A stretch of 64,000 nucleotides of DNA from Paenibacillus_F sp047238265 (GCF_047238265.1 NZ_JBDFMM010000001.1:2356001-2420000), one strand, 5' to 3'; numbered from the stretch's first letter, positions 9,337 through 18,651 are shown. A program made the numbers and translations. Notes: generated by a model not told the origin, from the letters alone.

Positions 9337-10430
9337 CAGGAAATTCTCTCCTTGCGCGGTTTGGTCAGGACAGCTACGGCCGTCCACAGAATAACGGAAC
9401 CGAGAATCCCGATGAGGGACGGCAAAAAGTAAAACATCTGCATAAAGTCATACAAGTTCTGCTGCGTAATCGGCAGCAGTGTGACAAGCAAGTAGCTGAG
9501 AGCCATACCGGCGATAAACCGGTTTCGGTTTTTCGCCTTTTTAAACGGAAGAAGATCTCCCAGCAGAAACAGGGAAAGGCTGATTCGGACCATCGTTCCC
9601 GCCAGCCACTGAAATACCGAGAAAAAATCGACATGCTCAATCGTCTCGCCAATCTTGACAAGCCTCCACTGCTCGTAGGGCGATTCCGCCTGCTTCGCGG
9701 CTTCATGGGGGCCGAACTCCGTTATGGCCCCGATCAGGGGACCGAGCATAATATGAATGAACAGGAGGGCGAGAATAAAAAGCTGCCAGCTTTTGATCCG
9801 CGTTTTGATATGATGCTGAAGGGCGATAATCAGAACAAATTCGATAAAACCGCTCGCCGCATAAACGAATCCGTTCATAACGGGCATCACTCCGAATTCC
9901 AGCATGGGAAAGAGACGGTCATATTCTTTGTTGGGCATGTTGGCGATCATGACGAAATACCCGAGCACCACTACGAAAGGCAGAAGCACACCTGCACTGA
10001 TCGCGATCGTCCGGACGCCCGAAACCGCGCAGAAGGTACATACGGCAATCAGCGTAAGAGTCAAAGCGAGCCGGGGTGTGGCCGGCAAGTAGTTTGTCAC
10101 CGTCCAGATACTGGTGTGCAGCAGGGTCGTCAGCCCGATCAGATAGATCTGAACATAGAGCGGGACGATCAGTACCCAAGAGACCACCGGGTGGGTCCGC
10201 TCCGCCAGCCAGGGCTGCAGCTTGCGCTGTCCCGTTTTTTTCATGAACAAGACGAGAAGAAGACACCAGGGAAGCAGGAACAGGGCGGCGAACAGTGGAA
10301 CGAGCCAAGCATCCCTTCCGGAAGCGTCCAGCACAATGGGATTGAGAATGACATGATTCATCAGGCCGTTCACGAGCAGCATCATCATCGTAAGCTGCAA
10401 AACGGTTATTTTTCCATCCGAATAAACCAT
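9336..10430 (-). CDS. GerB/GerKB family spore germination permease subunit
   Basis: A 364-residue integral membrane protein with about ten hydrophobic segments, in the GerAB group of the APC transporter superfamily. The opening GKITVLQLTMMMLLVN and the segment near SGVRTIAISAGVLLPF fit the family. It forms the germinant-binding or channel subunit of a receptor in the spore inner membrane. It is the first gene of a gerB-gerA-gerC operon, whereas the common order is A-B-C or A-C-B. The stop overlaps the gerA start by one base. No clear sigma-G promoter was seen upstream. Confidence 0.9.
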   Translation of the reverse strand: MVYSDGKITVLQLTMMMLLVNGLMNHVILNPIVLDASGRDAWLVPLFAALFLLPWCLLLVLFMKKTGQRKLQPWLAERTHPVVSWVLIVPLYVQIYLIGLTTLLHTSIWTVTNYLPATPRLALTLTLIAVCTFCAVSGVRTIAISAGVLLPFVVVLGYFVMIANMPNKEYDRLFPMLEFGVMPVMNGFVYAASGFIEFVLIIALQHHIKTRIKSWQLFILALLFIHIMLGPLIGAITEFGPHEAAKQAESPYEQWRLVKIGETIEHVDFFSVFQWLAGTMVRISLSLFLLGDLLPFKKAKNRNRFIAGMALSYLLVTLLPITQQNLYDFMQMFYFLPSLIGILGSVILWTAVAVLTKPRKERIS

Positions 10431-10505
10431 AGAACACCGTCTTTCCGGTTTTTGGGGCAGCGGATCGGCTATCCTTTTGTAGCTTTTGTATAAGGAGGAA
10501 ATTTT

Positions 10506-10601
10506 ATGTTTGTTCAGATCAAGTTTGAAGAAAAAAAAGTCGAAGTACGATTGAGACGTCCGTTCGGGGTGAACAAGAAGCGATGGCGCGTCTCCTGTTA
10601 A
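10506..10601 (+). CDS. Possible 31-aa small protein
   Basis: A short frame starting at ATG 10506 behind ATAAGGAGGAAATTTT, an excellent ribosome site with eight-base spacing. The product is highly basic (MFVQIKFEEKKVEVRL, then PFGVNKKRWRVSC) with no signal or membrane segment. I recognise no family. It lies between gerB (minus) and the Fur-box gene (plus). It could be a genuine small protein or the remnant start of a lost gene. Confidence 0.35.
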   Translation: MFVQIKFEEKKVEVRLRRPFGVNKKRWRVSC

Positions 10602-10719
10602 ATGGTTGGACTCCTATACACCGGCCCTAAGCGGTCTACGAAAAGCGAAACACGAGCACGTGATGAACGATTTCGCCTGATGTGGGGGGATCTTCGGCAA
10701 GCTCGCTCTGATGTACCAA

Positions 10720-10749
10720 TTGACAATGATAATCTTTATCAACTAAAAT
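10720..10749 (+). promoter_or_regulatory. Fur-box promoter
   Basis: TTGACA (10720-10725) and TAAAAT (10744-10749) are spaced 18 bases apart. Between and over them lies TGATAATCTTTATCA (10727-10741), which matches the 7-1-7 Fur consensus TGATAATNATTATCA at all but one position. Repression by iron-loaded Fur is inferred. Confidence 0.75.
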
Positions 10750-10784
10750 GGAGGTATCATTCACAAATAAGGAAGTGTATCTTC

Positions 10785-11111
10785 ATGTTTATCCAAACGA
10801 GATCCGTCGTAGTGGAAAAAGGGAATGCCGAGCAGGTTGTCGAGCGTTTCAGCAAAGAAGGAGCCATTGACAGCCGCGAAGGCCTTATTGACATCAGCGT
10901 TATGGTTAACCGTTCGAATAAAGAAAATGAGGAAGTCCTGATCCTGATCCGCTGGGAGTCGGAAGAAGCTTGGAAGAATTGGGAAAAGAGCGAAGAGCAC
11001 ATTCAGGGGCACCGCGAGAAAAGAGGACAGCCGAAGCCTGAGTATATCCTCTCTACCAGTGTTAATTCCTATGAGCTGAAAAAGAGAAAAATCGGCAAAG
11101 CGGGCCAATAA
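10785..11111 (+). CDS. HmoA/IsdG-like heme-degrading monooxygenase (ABM fold)
   Basis: A 108-residue cytosolic protein with the antibiotic-biosynthesis-monooxygenase fold. MFIQTRSVVVEKGNAEQVVERF at the start, EEVLILIRWESEEAWKNWEKSEEH in the middle and the downstream HREKRGQ match the HmoA/HmoB/IsdG-like heme oxygenases. The likely role is opening the heme ring to release iron. The ATG at 10785 is chosen for the AAGGAAG site nine bases upstream and the family N-terminus; a longer frame upstream runs through the promoter. A near-perfect Fur box in the promoter supports an iron-starvation role. A terminator lies at 11246. Confidence 0.8.
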   Translation: MFIQTRSVVVEKGNAEQVVERFSKEGAIDSREGLIDISVMVNRSNKENEEVLILIRWESEEAWKNWEKSEEHIQGHREKRGQPKPEYILSTSVNSYELKKRKIGKAGQ

Positions 11112-11245
11112 TCACGCCCGGATGCACTTCATGTGCATGTACATATGGCGTTGTTCAGGTGAACGCAGTTCCGGGACAGCTGCAGCACGTACATTTGCTT
11201 GAGAATCCCGAACGCCGCGCAATCAACGCCTGACGCAACGAGGAC

Positions 11246-11274
11246 AGCCGCCCATAAAAGGGCGGCTTTTTTTG
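11246..11274. terminator. Intrinsic terminator
   Basis: AGCCGCCC and GGGCGGCT form an eight-base stem with loop ATAAAA, followed by TTTTTTTG. It lies between the convergent heme oxygenase-like and DUF1697 genes. The bases between 11112 and 11245 show nothing else recognisable. Confidence 0.85.
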
Positions 11275-11341
11275 TTTTCAGATGCACGTCCCGGAAAATG
11301 AGCAGCAAATGAAGCTCTCTCGTGGCCGCGGATAGATACGA

Positions 11342-11887
11342 TCAAAGCGACCGGGCCAGCGAAAGCAGCTTGTTCATGGTATTCCAATTTCGCGTCGTTG
11401 CGGGAGTTTTCAGTTTGTTGAGGCTGAGGGCAGCCTTCGAATCTCGGATGGTCTGACGGAACAGGAAGTACACTTCGCGTCCGTTTATCCGGTATTCTTC
11501 AAGGGACGGGTCCGCCTCGGGGATGCGGTTCAAATCTTCCGGCGACGGCCGGTCTCCCAGCAGCGTCACATAGATGCTTTCCCCTTCTTGCAAAACGGCC
11601 GCGTCATAAGGACAGCTTCGGATGATCTCTTCCCATTCCTCCGCCGTACGTAAAATAACGGAAACCCGGAAACCGAAGACGGCGGTAATTTTTTCTTCGA
11701 TTTGCTCCCTCAGCGCTTCTTCCGAAACTTCCCGGTTTGTCCGGAACAGAACATTGCCGCTTTGAATGTAGGTTTTAACCGGGGAGAATCCCATCTCTTC
11801 GAACAAGTTTTTGAGCTCGGCCATTTTAATCAGCTTCTGGCCGCCTACGTTAATTCCCCTTAATAAGGCGAGGTACGTCGTCATCAT
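11342..11887 (-). CDS. DUF1697 family protein
   Basis: A 181-residue protein with the DUF1697 signature at its start: YLALLRGINVGGQKLIKM, then TYIQSGNVLF, and further SIYVTLLG and FLFRQTIRDSKAA. The biochemical function of the family is not established. Two adjacent ATG codons (11887 and 11884) could serve as start and the ribosome site is weak. It stands alone on the minus strand, about 90 bases from the AraC regulator's stop codon, with no visible shared promoter. Confidence 0.9.
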   Translation of the reverse strand: MMTTYLALLRGINVGGQKLIKMAELKNLFEEMGFSPVKTYIQSGNVLFRTNREVSEEALREQIEEKITAVFGFRVSVILRTAEEWEEIIRSCPYDAAVLQEGESIYVTLLGDRPSPEDLNRIPEADPSLEEYRINGREVYFLFRQTIRDSKAALSLNKLKTPATTRNWNTMNKLLSLARSL

Positions 11888-11974
11888 TCAGCCCCGATTC
11901 CATTTTTAATCCAGTATAGCATGTATGGGGCGGGAAGTTAGGAAGAACAGAAGTGACAACCTTTCTACATGCGG

Positions 11975-14653
11975 TTACCGGTTGCCAAGCTCTTGGGCGA
12001 TAACGGATTTTTTGCGGTATTCACCCGGCGGAAGTCCCGTCATTTTCTTGAACATCCGGTTGAAGGAGGTGACGTTGCGGTAGCCGATTCTCACGCTGAT
12101 CTCCTGCACGCTCAAACCGGTGCCGCCGAGCAGTTCCTTCGCCCTGCGGATGCGGATCGCGTTGAGCTGCTCGCTGAAGTTCGCGCCCGTTTTCTCTTTG
12201 ATATAGACGGACAAGTAGGCGGCTGACAAGTTCAGCCTGGCGGCGAGCTGATCGAGCGAAATATCGTCGGCGAATTTGTTTTGAAGCTCATTCATCACGA
12301 ATTCGATGACGGAATCCCGCTCTTCCCTGCCCGCCGCGATGATTCCGGCCGCCTCTTTGAACAACTGCGCGTAAAACCGCCTGAACTCATCAGGCGTATA
12401 GCAGCTTCTCAGCAGGCGCAGGTAGCGCTCCTGAAAGGGAAGGGCCCTCTCCGGGCTGTGAGCGCTGCCGCTGGCGCCGGCCGCTTCCTTAGCCGGGTCG
12501 GGAGCTTCGCTGCCGCTGCGGGCCGCTTTACAAGGCGTGCCGGAAGTGCCGAGAATGCCGGAAGTGCCGGAAGCTCCGCCTCCGCCGCAGGCAGTCCGGG
12601 AAGCCGCCGGTACGCCTCCGCCGCAGGCGGCCCCGGAAGCCGCAGGTACGGCTTCGGCGCCGCTGGCACCGCCGGTCTCCGTCATATTCCCTGGCATAGC
12701 CGGGGGAATACTCCCGGAGGCGCCTGCTGCGGAGGTCTTTTCGCCCGCGCTCCCGTCCTGCGGCGTCTCCGCCGAACGACGCGCCTCCGCCGCGGGAGAC
12801 GCCTGGCGCTGATCGGCGGCGGCCGGACCGGCGCCCGCCGTTCCGCCACCGCCGGCCCGGCGGTAAGGCTCGACGGCCCTCGCGGCGCGGAGCAGAATGC
12901 TCTCGGCGATCTGCCGGTACTGCGCGAGTCCGGCTTCCTTCTTCGCCATCTGCTCCAGGATGCGCTCCGTCAGCGACACGCAGTGGGCAAGATTTCCCGC
13001 CTGAATGTGCTGGAACAGCTCCTGCTCCTGGGCGGCGTTCAGCGCGTAAGGAGGCGACACGCGGTGGCTGCGGATAATCTGGCACTCGTCCAGGGGCCGG
13101 GCCTGCTGCGCCATTTCCAAGGCCTGCCTGTAGGCGGCGTTAAACTGGCCGGAGCCTTTATGAACCGAACCGACGGCGAGCGTGACGAGAAAATAGGCTT
13201 TGTCCCGGTCGAGGATAGGTTTCAGCTTCTCCAGCGCTTCCCTGAGTTTTTCCGGCTCGTCTCCGCCTTTTACAAAGGTCAAAATCTGATTCGTATCGAT
13301 CTGAAACGTGTGCGAGTGGGGAAGATGCTCGGTCATCACGACGTTGATATACTCCCGGATATAATACGCGATCCGCTCGGGCCGCGTATGGACCTCCTGT
13401 CCGGTTTCCTCCTTAAAATGAAGCTGGGCCAGCACCAGGAAGAACGGGTCATCCATTTCGGCGATGTCCTGCCAGTCGCTGATATCAGATGTAATCGCTT
13501 TCAATTTATTGATATAGCCGAAGCTGGTCAGAAGCGACTTTTTTCCGAGAAGCTCCTTCCGGACAGCTTCTTTTTCCTGCATCAGCTCGTGGATGTTTTG
13601 ATGGATCAGGTCGAATTCGCGGATCGCGCTCTTCGGCCGGACAGGGTCCCGGCTCACAATGGAACTGAGCATCTGCTTGAGGGGCCTGTGAATCCGCCGG
13701 CTAAAGAACAGCGAGGCCGCAATGCCGAGCACGAGGGCGGCGGCAAAAATAAGCAGCAGCGTCAGGCTCGCGTTGCGCACTTTGGCTGTAATATTCGCGT
13801 ACGGCAGCGCTGTGACATATGTGAGCCGGGTGAGCGGGTCTTTTTCGGCAAAAAAATACGTGTCTCCTGCCTTCACATACCCGGCTCCATCGAGATCGAA
13901 GGACGGGATATCTCCGGCGCCGAAGGCGGATGAAGACCGGTAAAGCAGGGAGCCGTCCTCCCGGAGAATCATAAATTTGCGGCTGTCTCCGGGTCCGTAG
14001 AACGCTTCCTGCAGAGCGCGGGCGTCCAGAAGGGCGACGACCAAGTAATTGGAGCCGGGCATGCGGAACGAGAACGGAATCAGTTCCGCGTCCACGGACG
14101 AATTTAAGGTCGTCACGTTGAAAGACGACTGTGGATGCAGCATGTAGTTGCCGCTCCGGGCAAACTGTTCTTTCCAATAAGCAAGGGGATAATCCGCGCT
14201 CCGGTAGAAGCGCTCGAACAGCATGGGCGCGTTCACGCTGCCTTCTTTCTCCAGAATCAGCGAATGGGAATCATAATACACCAGCAGGTTATTCAGATAA
14301 AACATCGGATTGTAAGCCTGGGCGCGGACCGATTTGAGCACCTCGGACGCTTTCCAGTATTCGATGTCCGGTTCCGCTTTCGTGAGCAGCTGGCGGTTGA
14401 ACGCCACGAGCGCTTCATTCGAGTATAGATCGAACAGCATCGTTTTGATCCGTTCAAAGTGGGTCTCGTACCGTTCGGCCGTATTTTTAAGCATCAGCCG
14501 GTTGTACTGGATAATTTCGTTTTGCATGCTTTTGTTAAAGAAATAGACGGACACTCCGTTAAAAACGGAAAACAGCAGCAGAATGCCGAGAAAGCTGAAA
14601 AATAATTTATAGACCAGCGAATGCCGGTTAAGCAGGACCCGTTTCAAGCGCAT
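11975..14653 (-). CDS. Membrane-spanning AraC family regulator with extracellular sensor domain
   Basis: An 892-residue protein. A first membrane helix lies at about 15-38, an extracellular sensor (Cache-like) at 40-290, a second helix near 295-318 (LLLIFAAALVLGIAASLFF), a cytosolic linker, and an AraC helix-turn-helix pair at the C-terminus (about 795-885, ending GLPPGEYRKKS). Such one-component sensors in Paenibacillus usually control the neighbouring sugar ABC importer, which here starts divergently at 14844. A Gly/Ala/Ser/Pro-rich insert of about 140 residues (roughly 598-738) interrupts the linker and is unusual for the family. ATG 14653 is preferred over the TTG one codon upstream because of its distance from AAAGGGAG. 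Confidence 0.9.
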   Translation of the reverse strand: MRLKRVLLNRHSLVYKLFFSFLGILLLFSVFNGVSVYFFNKSMQNEIIQYNRLMLKNTAERYETHFERIKTMLFDLYSNEALVAFNRQLLTKAEPDIEYWKASEVLKSVRAQAYNPMFYLNNLLVYYDSHSLILEKEGSVNAPMLFERFYRSADYPLAYWKEQFARSGNYMLHPQSSFNVTTLNSSVDAELIPFSFRMPGSNYLVVALLDARALQEAFYGPGDSRKFMILREDGSLLYRSSSAFGAGDIPSFDLDGAGYVKAGDTYFFAEKDPLTRLTYVTALPYANITAKVRNASLTLLLIFAAALVLGIAASLFFSRRIHRPLKQMLSSIVSRDPVRPKSAIREFDLIHQNIHELMQEKEAVRKELLGKKSLLTSFGYINKLKAITSDISDWQDIAEMDDPFFLVLAQLHFKEETGQEVHTRPERIAYYIREYINVVMTEHLPHSHTFQIDTNQILTFVKGGDEPEKLREALEKLKPILDRDKAYFLVTLAVGSVHKGSGQFNAAYRQALEMAQQARPLDECQIIRSHRVSPPYALNAAQEQELFQHIQAGNLAHCVSLTERILEQMAKKEAGLAQYRQIAESILLRAARAVEPYRRAGGGGTAGAGPAAADQRQASPAAEARRSAETPQDGSAGEKTSAAGASGSIPPAMPGNMTETGGASGAEAVPAASGAACGGGVPAASRTACGGGGASGTSGILGTSGTPCKAARSGSEAPDPAKEAAGASGSAHSPERALPFQERYLRLLRSCYTPDEFRRFYAQLFKEAAGIIAAGREERDSVIEFVMNELQNKFADDISLDQLAARLNLSAAYLSVYIKEKTGANFSEQLNAIRIRRAKELLGGTGLSVQEISVRIGYRNVTSFNRMFKKMTGLPPGEYRKKSVIAQELGNR

Positions 14654-14843
14654 CAAGCTCCCTTTCCGTGTTGTCTTCTTATTTTATCCAAAGAACGCCG
14701 GAGGACAAATAAGCCTTTTTTTAGATTCTTATCTTTTTTTTATGCGGCGAATCTGGGGCCAAGGAGATAAAGAAGTGTAAATACCCGGCGGCGCCCCCGT
14801 TTGCTATGCTCCGGAAAGAATACATGAAAAGTGGGGTGGGGAT

Positions 14844-15827
14844 TTGTCACAAGAAGCGTCATCGCCGCAAACGGCGGCTCCGTCATCAGCCCCGGCCGCT
14901 CCGGCCGTACGTAAACGGAAACGATCCGCGGTCTTTAAACGGGTCCGGAGAAATTGGGATCTGTATCTGCTTATTTTACCGGTTCTCGTGTTTTTCCTGG
15001 TCTTCGAGTATTTTCCCATGTACGGCGTACAAATTGCCTTTAAAAATTTTATCGCGACTAAAGGAATATGGGGCAGCCCCTGGGTGGGCTTCAAACATTT
15101 CGAGCGGTTCTTCGAAAGCTATTATTTCTGGCGGCTGCTGACCAACACGCTGGGCATCGGTCTCTATCAGCTCCTCGTCGGATTTCCGGTTCCGATTATT
15201 CTGGCCCTGATGATCAATGAAGTCCGTTCCAAAAAGTTCAGCAAATTCGTTCAGACGGTCACGTACGCGCCCCATTTTCTGTCGACGGTCGTTCTGGTGG
15301 GGATGGTGTTTATATTCCTCTCGCCGCAGACCGGTCTGCTGAATATGGCCGTGACGTGGTTCCGGGGGGAACCGGTTAACTTTCTCACCGATCCGGGCTG
15401 GTTCAAAAGCGTCTACGTCCTGTCCGGCGTCTGGCAGCAGATGGGCTGGAGTTCCATTATTTACCTGGCCGCCCTCACGGGGATCGATCCGCAGCTTCAC
15501 GAGGCGGCAAGAGTCGACGGGGCAAGCCGCTGGCAGCGCATCCTGCATATCAATCTGCCGGGCATTATGCCGACGGTCACCATTTTGCTCATTCTGAATA
15601 TGGGATCGCTGCTTGGCGTCGGGTTCGAGAAAGTGTATCTGATGCAGAACTCGCTGAACATGCAGGCGTCCGACGTCATTTCCACGCATGTGTACCAGAA
15701 AGGGATTATCGACGGTCAATACAGCTATTCGGCGGCGGTCGGCCTGTTTAATTCCGTCATCAACTTTATTCTGCTGCTTACGGTGAACCGGATCGCCCGC
15801 AAAGTCAGCAGCACCAGCTTGTGGTAA
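14844..15827 (+). CDS. ABC transporter permease, LplB/YteP type
   Basis: A 327-residue inner-membrane permease with about six helices. A low-complexity Ala/Pro/Ser-rich cytosolic leader of 20 residues precedes NWDLYLLILPVLVFFLVFEYFPMYG, the hallmark opening of the LplB group. The ATPase-docking EAA loop is LHEAARVDGASRWQRILHIN. It starts at TTG behind a G-rich sequence. It forms a heterodimer with the next gene to import an oligosaccharide. No ATPase is encoded here, as usual for this group, which shares an MsmX-type ATPase encoded elsewhere. Divergent from the AraC sensor. Confidence 0.9.
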   Translation: MSQEASSPQTAAPSSAPAAPAVRKRKRSAVFKRVRRNWDLYLLILPVLVFFLVFEYFPMYGVQIAFKNFIATKGIWGSPWVGFKHFERFFESYYFWRLLTNTLGIGLYQLLVGFPVPIILALMINEVRSKKFSKFVQTVTYAPHFLSTVVLVGMVFIFLSPQTGLLNMAVTWFRGEPVNFLTDPGWFKSVYVLSGVWQQMGWSSIIYLAALTGIDPQLHEAARVDGASRWQRILHINLPGIMPTVTILLILNMGSLLGVGFEKVYLMQNSLNMQASDVISTHVYQKGIIDGQYSYSAAVGLFNSVINFILLLTVNRIARKVSSTSLW

Positions 15828-15841
15828 AGGAGGACTGCCCG

Positions 15842-16729
15842 ATGAAACCCATTCAAAGCTCCCGGGAAAAAGCGTTCGACTGGGCCGTGTACGCTCTGCT
15901 GTCTCTCGTTTCCGTGATCGTGCTGTATCCCCTTGTCTTCGTACTCGTCGCCTCCTTCAGCAGTCCGGAAGCCGTCATGCGGGGAGAAGTGTGGCTGTGG
16001 CCCAAAGACATTACGTGGATGGGCTATACGAAAATTTTTCAGAACAATGAAATTTTGACGGGGTACCTGAACACGATCGTGTATACCGTCGTCGGAACGG
16101 CGATCAATCTGATTTTGTCCGTCGCGGCCGCTTATCCGCTCTCGCGCAAAGATTTTGCCGGAAGAAACGCGATTTCCGCCCTTATGGTGTTTACGATGTT
16201 TTTCAGCGGGGGGATGGTTCCGACCTATCTGCTCGTCAAAAATCTGGGCATGCTCAACACGATGTGGGCGCTCATTATCCCGGGGGCCGTGTCGGTGTAT
16301 AACATCATCATCATGCGTACCTTTTTCCAGAGCTCGATTCCCGGTGAAATGCAGGAGGCGGCTTCGATCGACGGCTGCTCCAACCTCGGCATTTTGTGGA
16401 AAATCGTGCTGCCGCTTTCGATGCCGATCATCGCCGTTATGATCTTGTTCTACAGCGTGGGCCACTGGAATTCGTATTTCAGCGGACTGATGTATTTGAC
16501 CGACCGCGACAAGTATCCGCTTCAGCTCTTCCTGCGCGAAATTCTCATCCAGGGGCAGATGCAGGAAATGCTCGGGGTCGGAGACGATTCCCATGCCCGG
16601 AATGTGATGGAGGGCGAAGCGATCAAATACGCCGTCGTCATTGTGGCCAATTTGCCGGTGCTGATGCTGTATCCGTTCCTGCAGCGGTATTTTGTGAAAG
16701 GCGTCATGATCGGCTCGGTTAAGGGCTGA
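15842..16729 (+). CDS. ABC transporter permease, YtcP/LplC type
   Basis: A 295-residue permease with six helices. FDWAVYALLSLVSVIVLYPL opens it and the EAA loop is MQEAASIDGCSNLGILWKI. It ends with YFVKGVMIGSVKG, the typical C-terminus of this group. ATG 15842 is chosen because it follows TAAAGGAGGA. It is the second half of the importer, 14 bases after the first permease gene. Confidence 0.93.
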   Translation: MKPIQSSREKAFDWAVYALLSLVSVIVLYPLVFVLVASFSSPEAVMRGEVWLWPKDITWMGYTKIFQNNEILTGYLNTIVYTVVGTAINLILSVAAAYPLSRKDFAGRNAISALMVFTMFFSGGMVPTYLLVKNLGMLNTMWALIIPGAVSVYNIIIMRTFFQSSIPGEMQEAASIDGCSNLGILWKIVLPLSMPIIAVMILFYSVGHWNSYFSGLMYLTDRDKYPLQLFLREILIQGQMQEMLGVGDDSHARNVMEGEAIKYAVVIVANLPVLMLYPFLQRYFVKGVMIGSVKG

Positions 16730-16818
16730 TCGGAAGAAGAGGAAAACTTCTCGGGTCCGCCGGGGCTGACACCTCGGCTGCCGATAGATACAATAAACTA
16801 AGGGAGGAAGATTTGCTG

Positions 16819-18450
16819 ATGAGAAAAATGAGATGGACAGCCGTGACGTTAACCGTCGCCATGGCCGTGAGCGTGCTGTCGGCATGCAGCGGAGGAAACG
16901 GAAGCGCGGGAAGCGCGGACGGCAAAGACAGCAAGAAAGAAGTGGCGAATTTGAATCCGACGGGAATGCCCATCGCCAAGGAGTCGGTATCGCTCACCTT
17001 CTTCACGGGGAAGGCGGCGACGAACGGCAATAACTTCGAAGAAACGCTCGTTTGGAAAGAATATGCCAAGATGACCAACATGAACATCAAGTTCCAGCTC
17101 GTACCGTTTGAAAATTTGACGGAAAAACGCAATCTCGCGCTGGCCGGCGGGGATTATCCCGACGCCTTCTACTCGGCCCGCGTTCCTTCCTCCGACCTGA
17201 TGAAATACGGGGCGCAGGGAACGTTCGTCAAATTGAACGACCTCATCGACCAGTACGCTCCGAACTTCAAGAAACTGATGGAGAAGTACCCGGATTTGAA
17301 AAAGGGCCTGACCATGCCGGACGGCAACATTTATTCGTTCCCTTCCTTCTACAGCCCGGATTTTCTTCCGATGCTGATCGGAACTCCGCTCTGGGTCAAG
17401 CAGGATTGGCTGGATAAGCTGGGCATGAAGGAGCCGGTCACGACGGAAGAGTTTTACCAGTATTTGAAAAAGATCAAAGAAACCGACCTGAACGGGAACG
17501 GGCAGGCGGATGAAATTCCGTATGCGGGCGAGGGAATCAACCCGCTTATCGAGCAGCTTCGCGGGGCGTGGGGCTTCGGAAACCGCGGTCTCGGCCACAA
17601 ATTCGTCGATGTGGACCCTAAAACGAACGACCTGCGGTTTTTCCGGACGGACCCGGGCTACAAAGAAGTGATCGAGTACATGCGCAAGCTGTACACCGAA
17701 GGCCTGATCGATAAAGAAATCTTTACGATCAAGACGGCGGCCCTGTTCGCCAAAGGACAGAAAGGCGTGTTCGGCGCCACCATCAATCCGAATCCGAAAA
17801 CCCAGATGAACCAGACCGGCTATTTCGGGCTCGGTGCCCTCAAGGGGCCTCACGGCGACCAGTTGTATTCGCACGTCAAAGTTCCGGCCGTCTGGCCGGG
17901 CGCGTTCGTCATTACGGACAAGAACAAAAATCCGGAGGCGACCGTGCGGTGGATCGACCATTTTTACGGTGATGAAGGCGCGACGTTCTATTTCATGGGT
18001 ATCGAAGGCCAGACCTATAAGAAAACGGCGGACGGGAAGCTGGAGTTCGTCGAGGAAATCACGAAAAACCCGAACGGCCTGACGATGGACCAGGCTTTGG
18101 CCAAATACATCACGTGGCTCGGGGGAAGCTATCCGGGCTATGTGCAGCAGAAGTATTTCAAAGGCTCGGAGACGCTGCCGGAATCCGTGGAAACGGGCAA
18201 GAAAGCGGAGCCTCACGCCGTGAAGGAGCTGTGGAACAACTTCAACTTTACGGAAGAAGAGACCGAATTCCGCTCGACGGTGGGCAAGGATATGGAAACG
18301 TATATCGGCGAAATGGAAGCCAAATTCATCACCGGCTCCCAGCCGATGTCCGAGTGGGACAAATACGTGGTGACCGTTCAGAAAATGGGCGTGGACGAAT
18401 ATATGAAGATTTACAAGCAGTCTTACGAGCGCTATAAAAGCAGCAAGTAA
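16819..18450 (+). CDS. Extracellular solute-binding lipoprotein (YtcQ/LipO type)
   Basis: A 543-residue lipoprotein with lipobox LSAC and lipidated Cys at 23. It has a family-1 solute-binding fold, with TGKAATNGNNFEETLVWKEY near the start and LTEKRNLALAGGDYPDAFY. Its length of about 540 is normal for the LipO/YtcQ group, which captures oligosaccharides for LplB/LplC-type permeases. ATG 16819 has AGGGAGGAAG upstream. It is the last gene of the importer and is followed by a strong terminator. The ligand is unknown; no glycoside hydrolase gene is adjacent. Confidence 0.92.
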   Translation: MRKMRWTAVTLTVAMAVSVLSACSGGNGSAGSADGKDSKKEVANLNPTGMPIAKESVSLTFFTGKAATNGNNFEETLVWKEYAKMTNMNIKFQLVPFENLTEKRNLALAGGDYPDAFYSARVPSSDLMKYGAQGTFVKLNDLIDQYAPNFKKLMEKYPDLKKGLTMPDGNIYSFPSFYSPDFLPMLIGTPLWVKQDWLDKLGMKEPVTTEEFYQYLKKIKETDLNGNGQADEIPYAGEGINPLIEQLRGAWGFGNRGLGHKFVDVDPKTNDLRFFRTDPGYKEVIEYMRKLYTEGLIDKEIFTIKTAALFAKGQKGVFGATINPNPKTQMNQTGYFGLGALKGPHGDQLYSHVKVPAVWPGAFVITDKNKNPEATVRWIDHFYGDEGATFYFMGIEGQTYKKTADGKLEFVEEITKNPNGLTMDQALAKYITWLGGSYPGYVQQKYFKGSETLPESVETGKKAEPHAVKELWNNFNFTEEETEFRSTVGKDMETYIGEMEAKFITGSQPMSEWDKYVVTVQKMGVDEYMKIYKQSYERYKSSK

Positions 18451-18466
18451 GAGCTTCCGGCAGACG

Positions 18467-18499
18467 GGAGAAAGACATGACGTCTTTCTCCTTTTTTTT
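18467..18499 (+). terminator. Intrinsic terminator of the first ABC importer operon
   Basis: GGAGAAAGAC (18467-18476) and GTCTTTCTCC (18482-18491) form a perfect ten-base stem, followed by a T-run. Confidence 0.92.
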
Positions 18500-18651
18500 A
18501 CAGCCCGGCAAGGAAGAAAAGCGAACGGTTCATGACCCGGCTGAATGGTACATACGGCTTAGTTACGCCGTTAAGGCTTACAGCCGCAGCTTTAGTCCTG
18601 CTGACGGCGGCGGGATGCCCGGCACCCGGCAAAGGTATATTGAATGTAAAC

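Noticed and set aside
9315..10493. 392-codon plus-strand frame opposite gerB
   Set aside because: The product is full of His/Gln/Arg with no hydrophobic or domain pattern; the minus-strand GerB protein is clearly the real one.
12281..13933. 550-codon open frame on the plus strand
   Set aside because: It is antisense to the AraC membrane sensor, and its Arg/Ala/Gly-rich product is typical of a mirror frame in GC-rich DNA.
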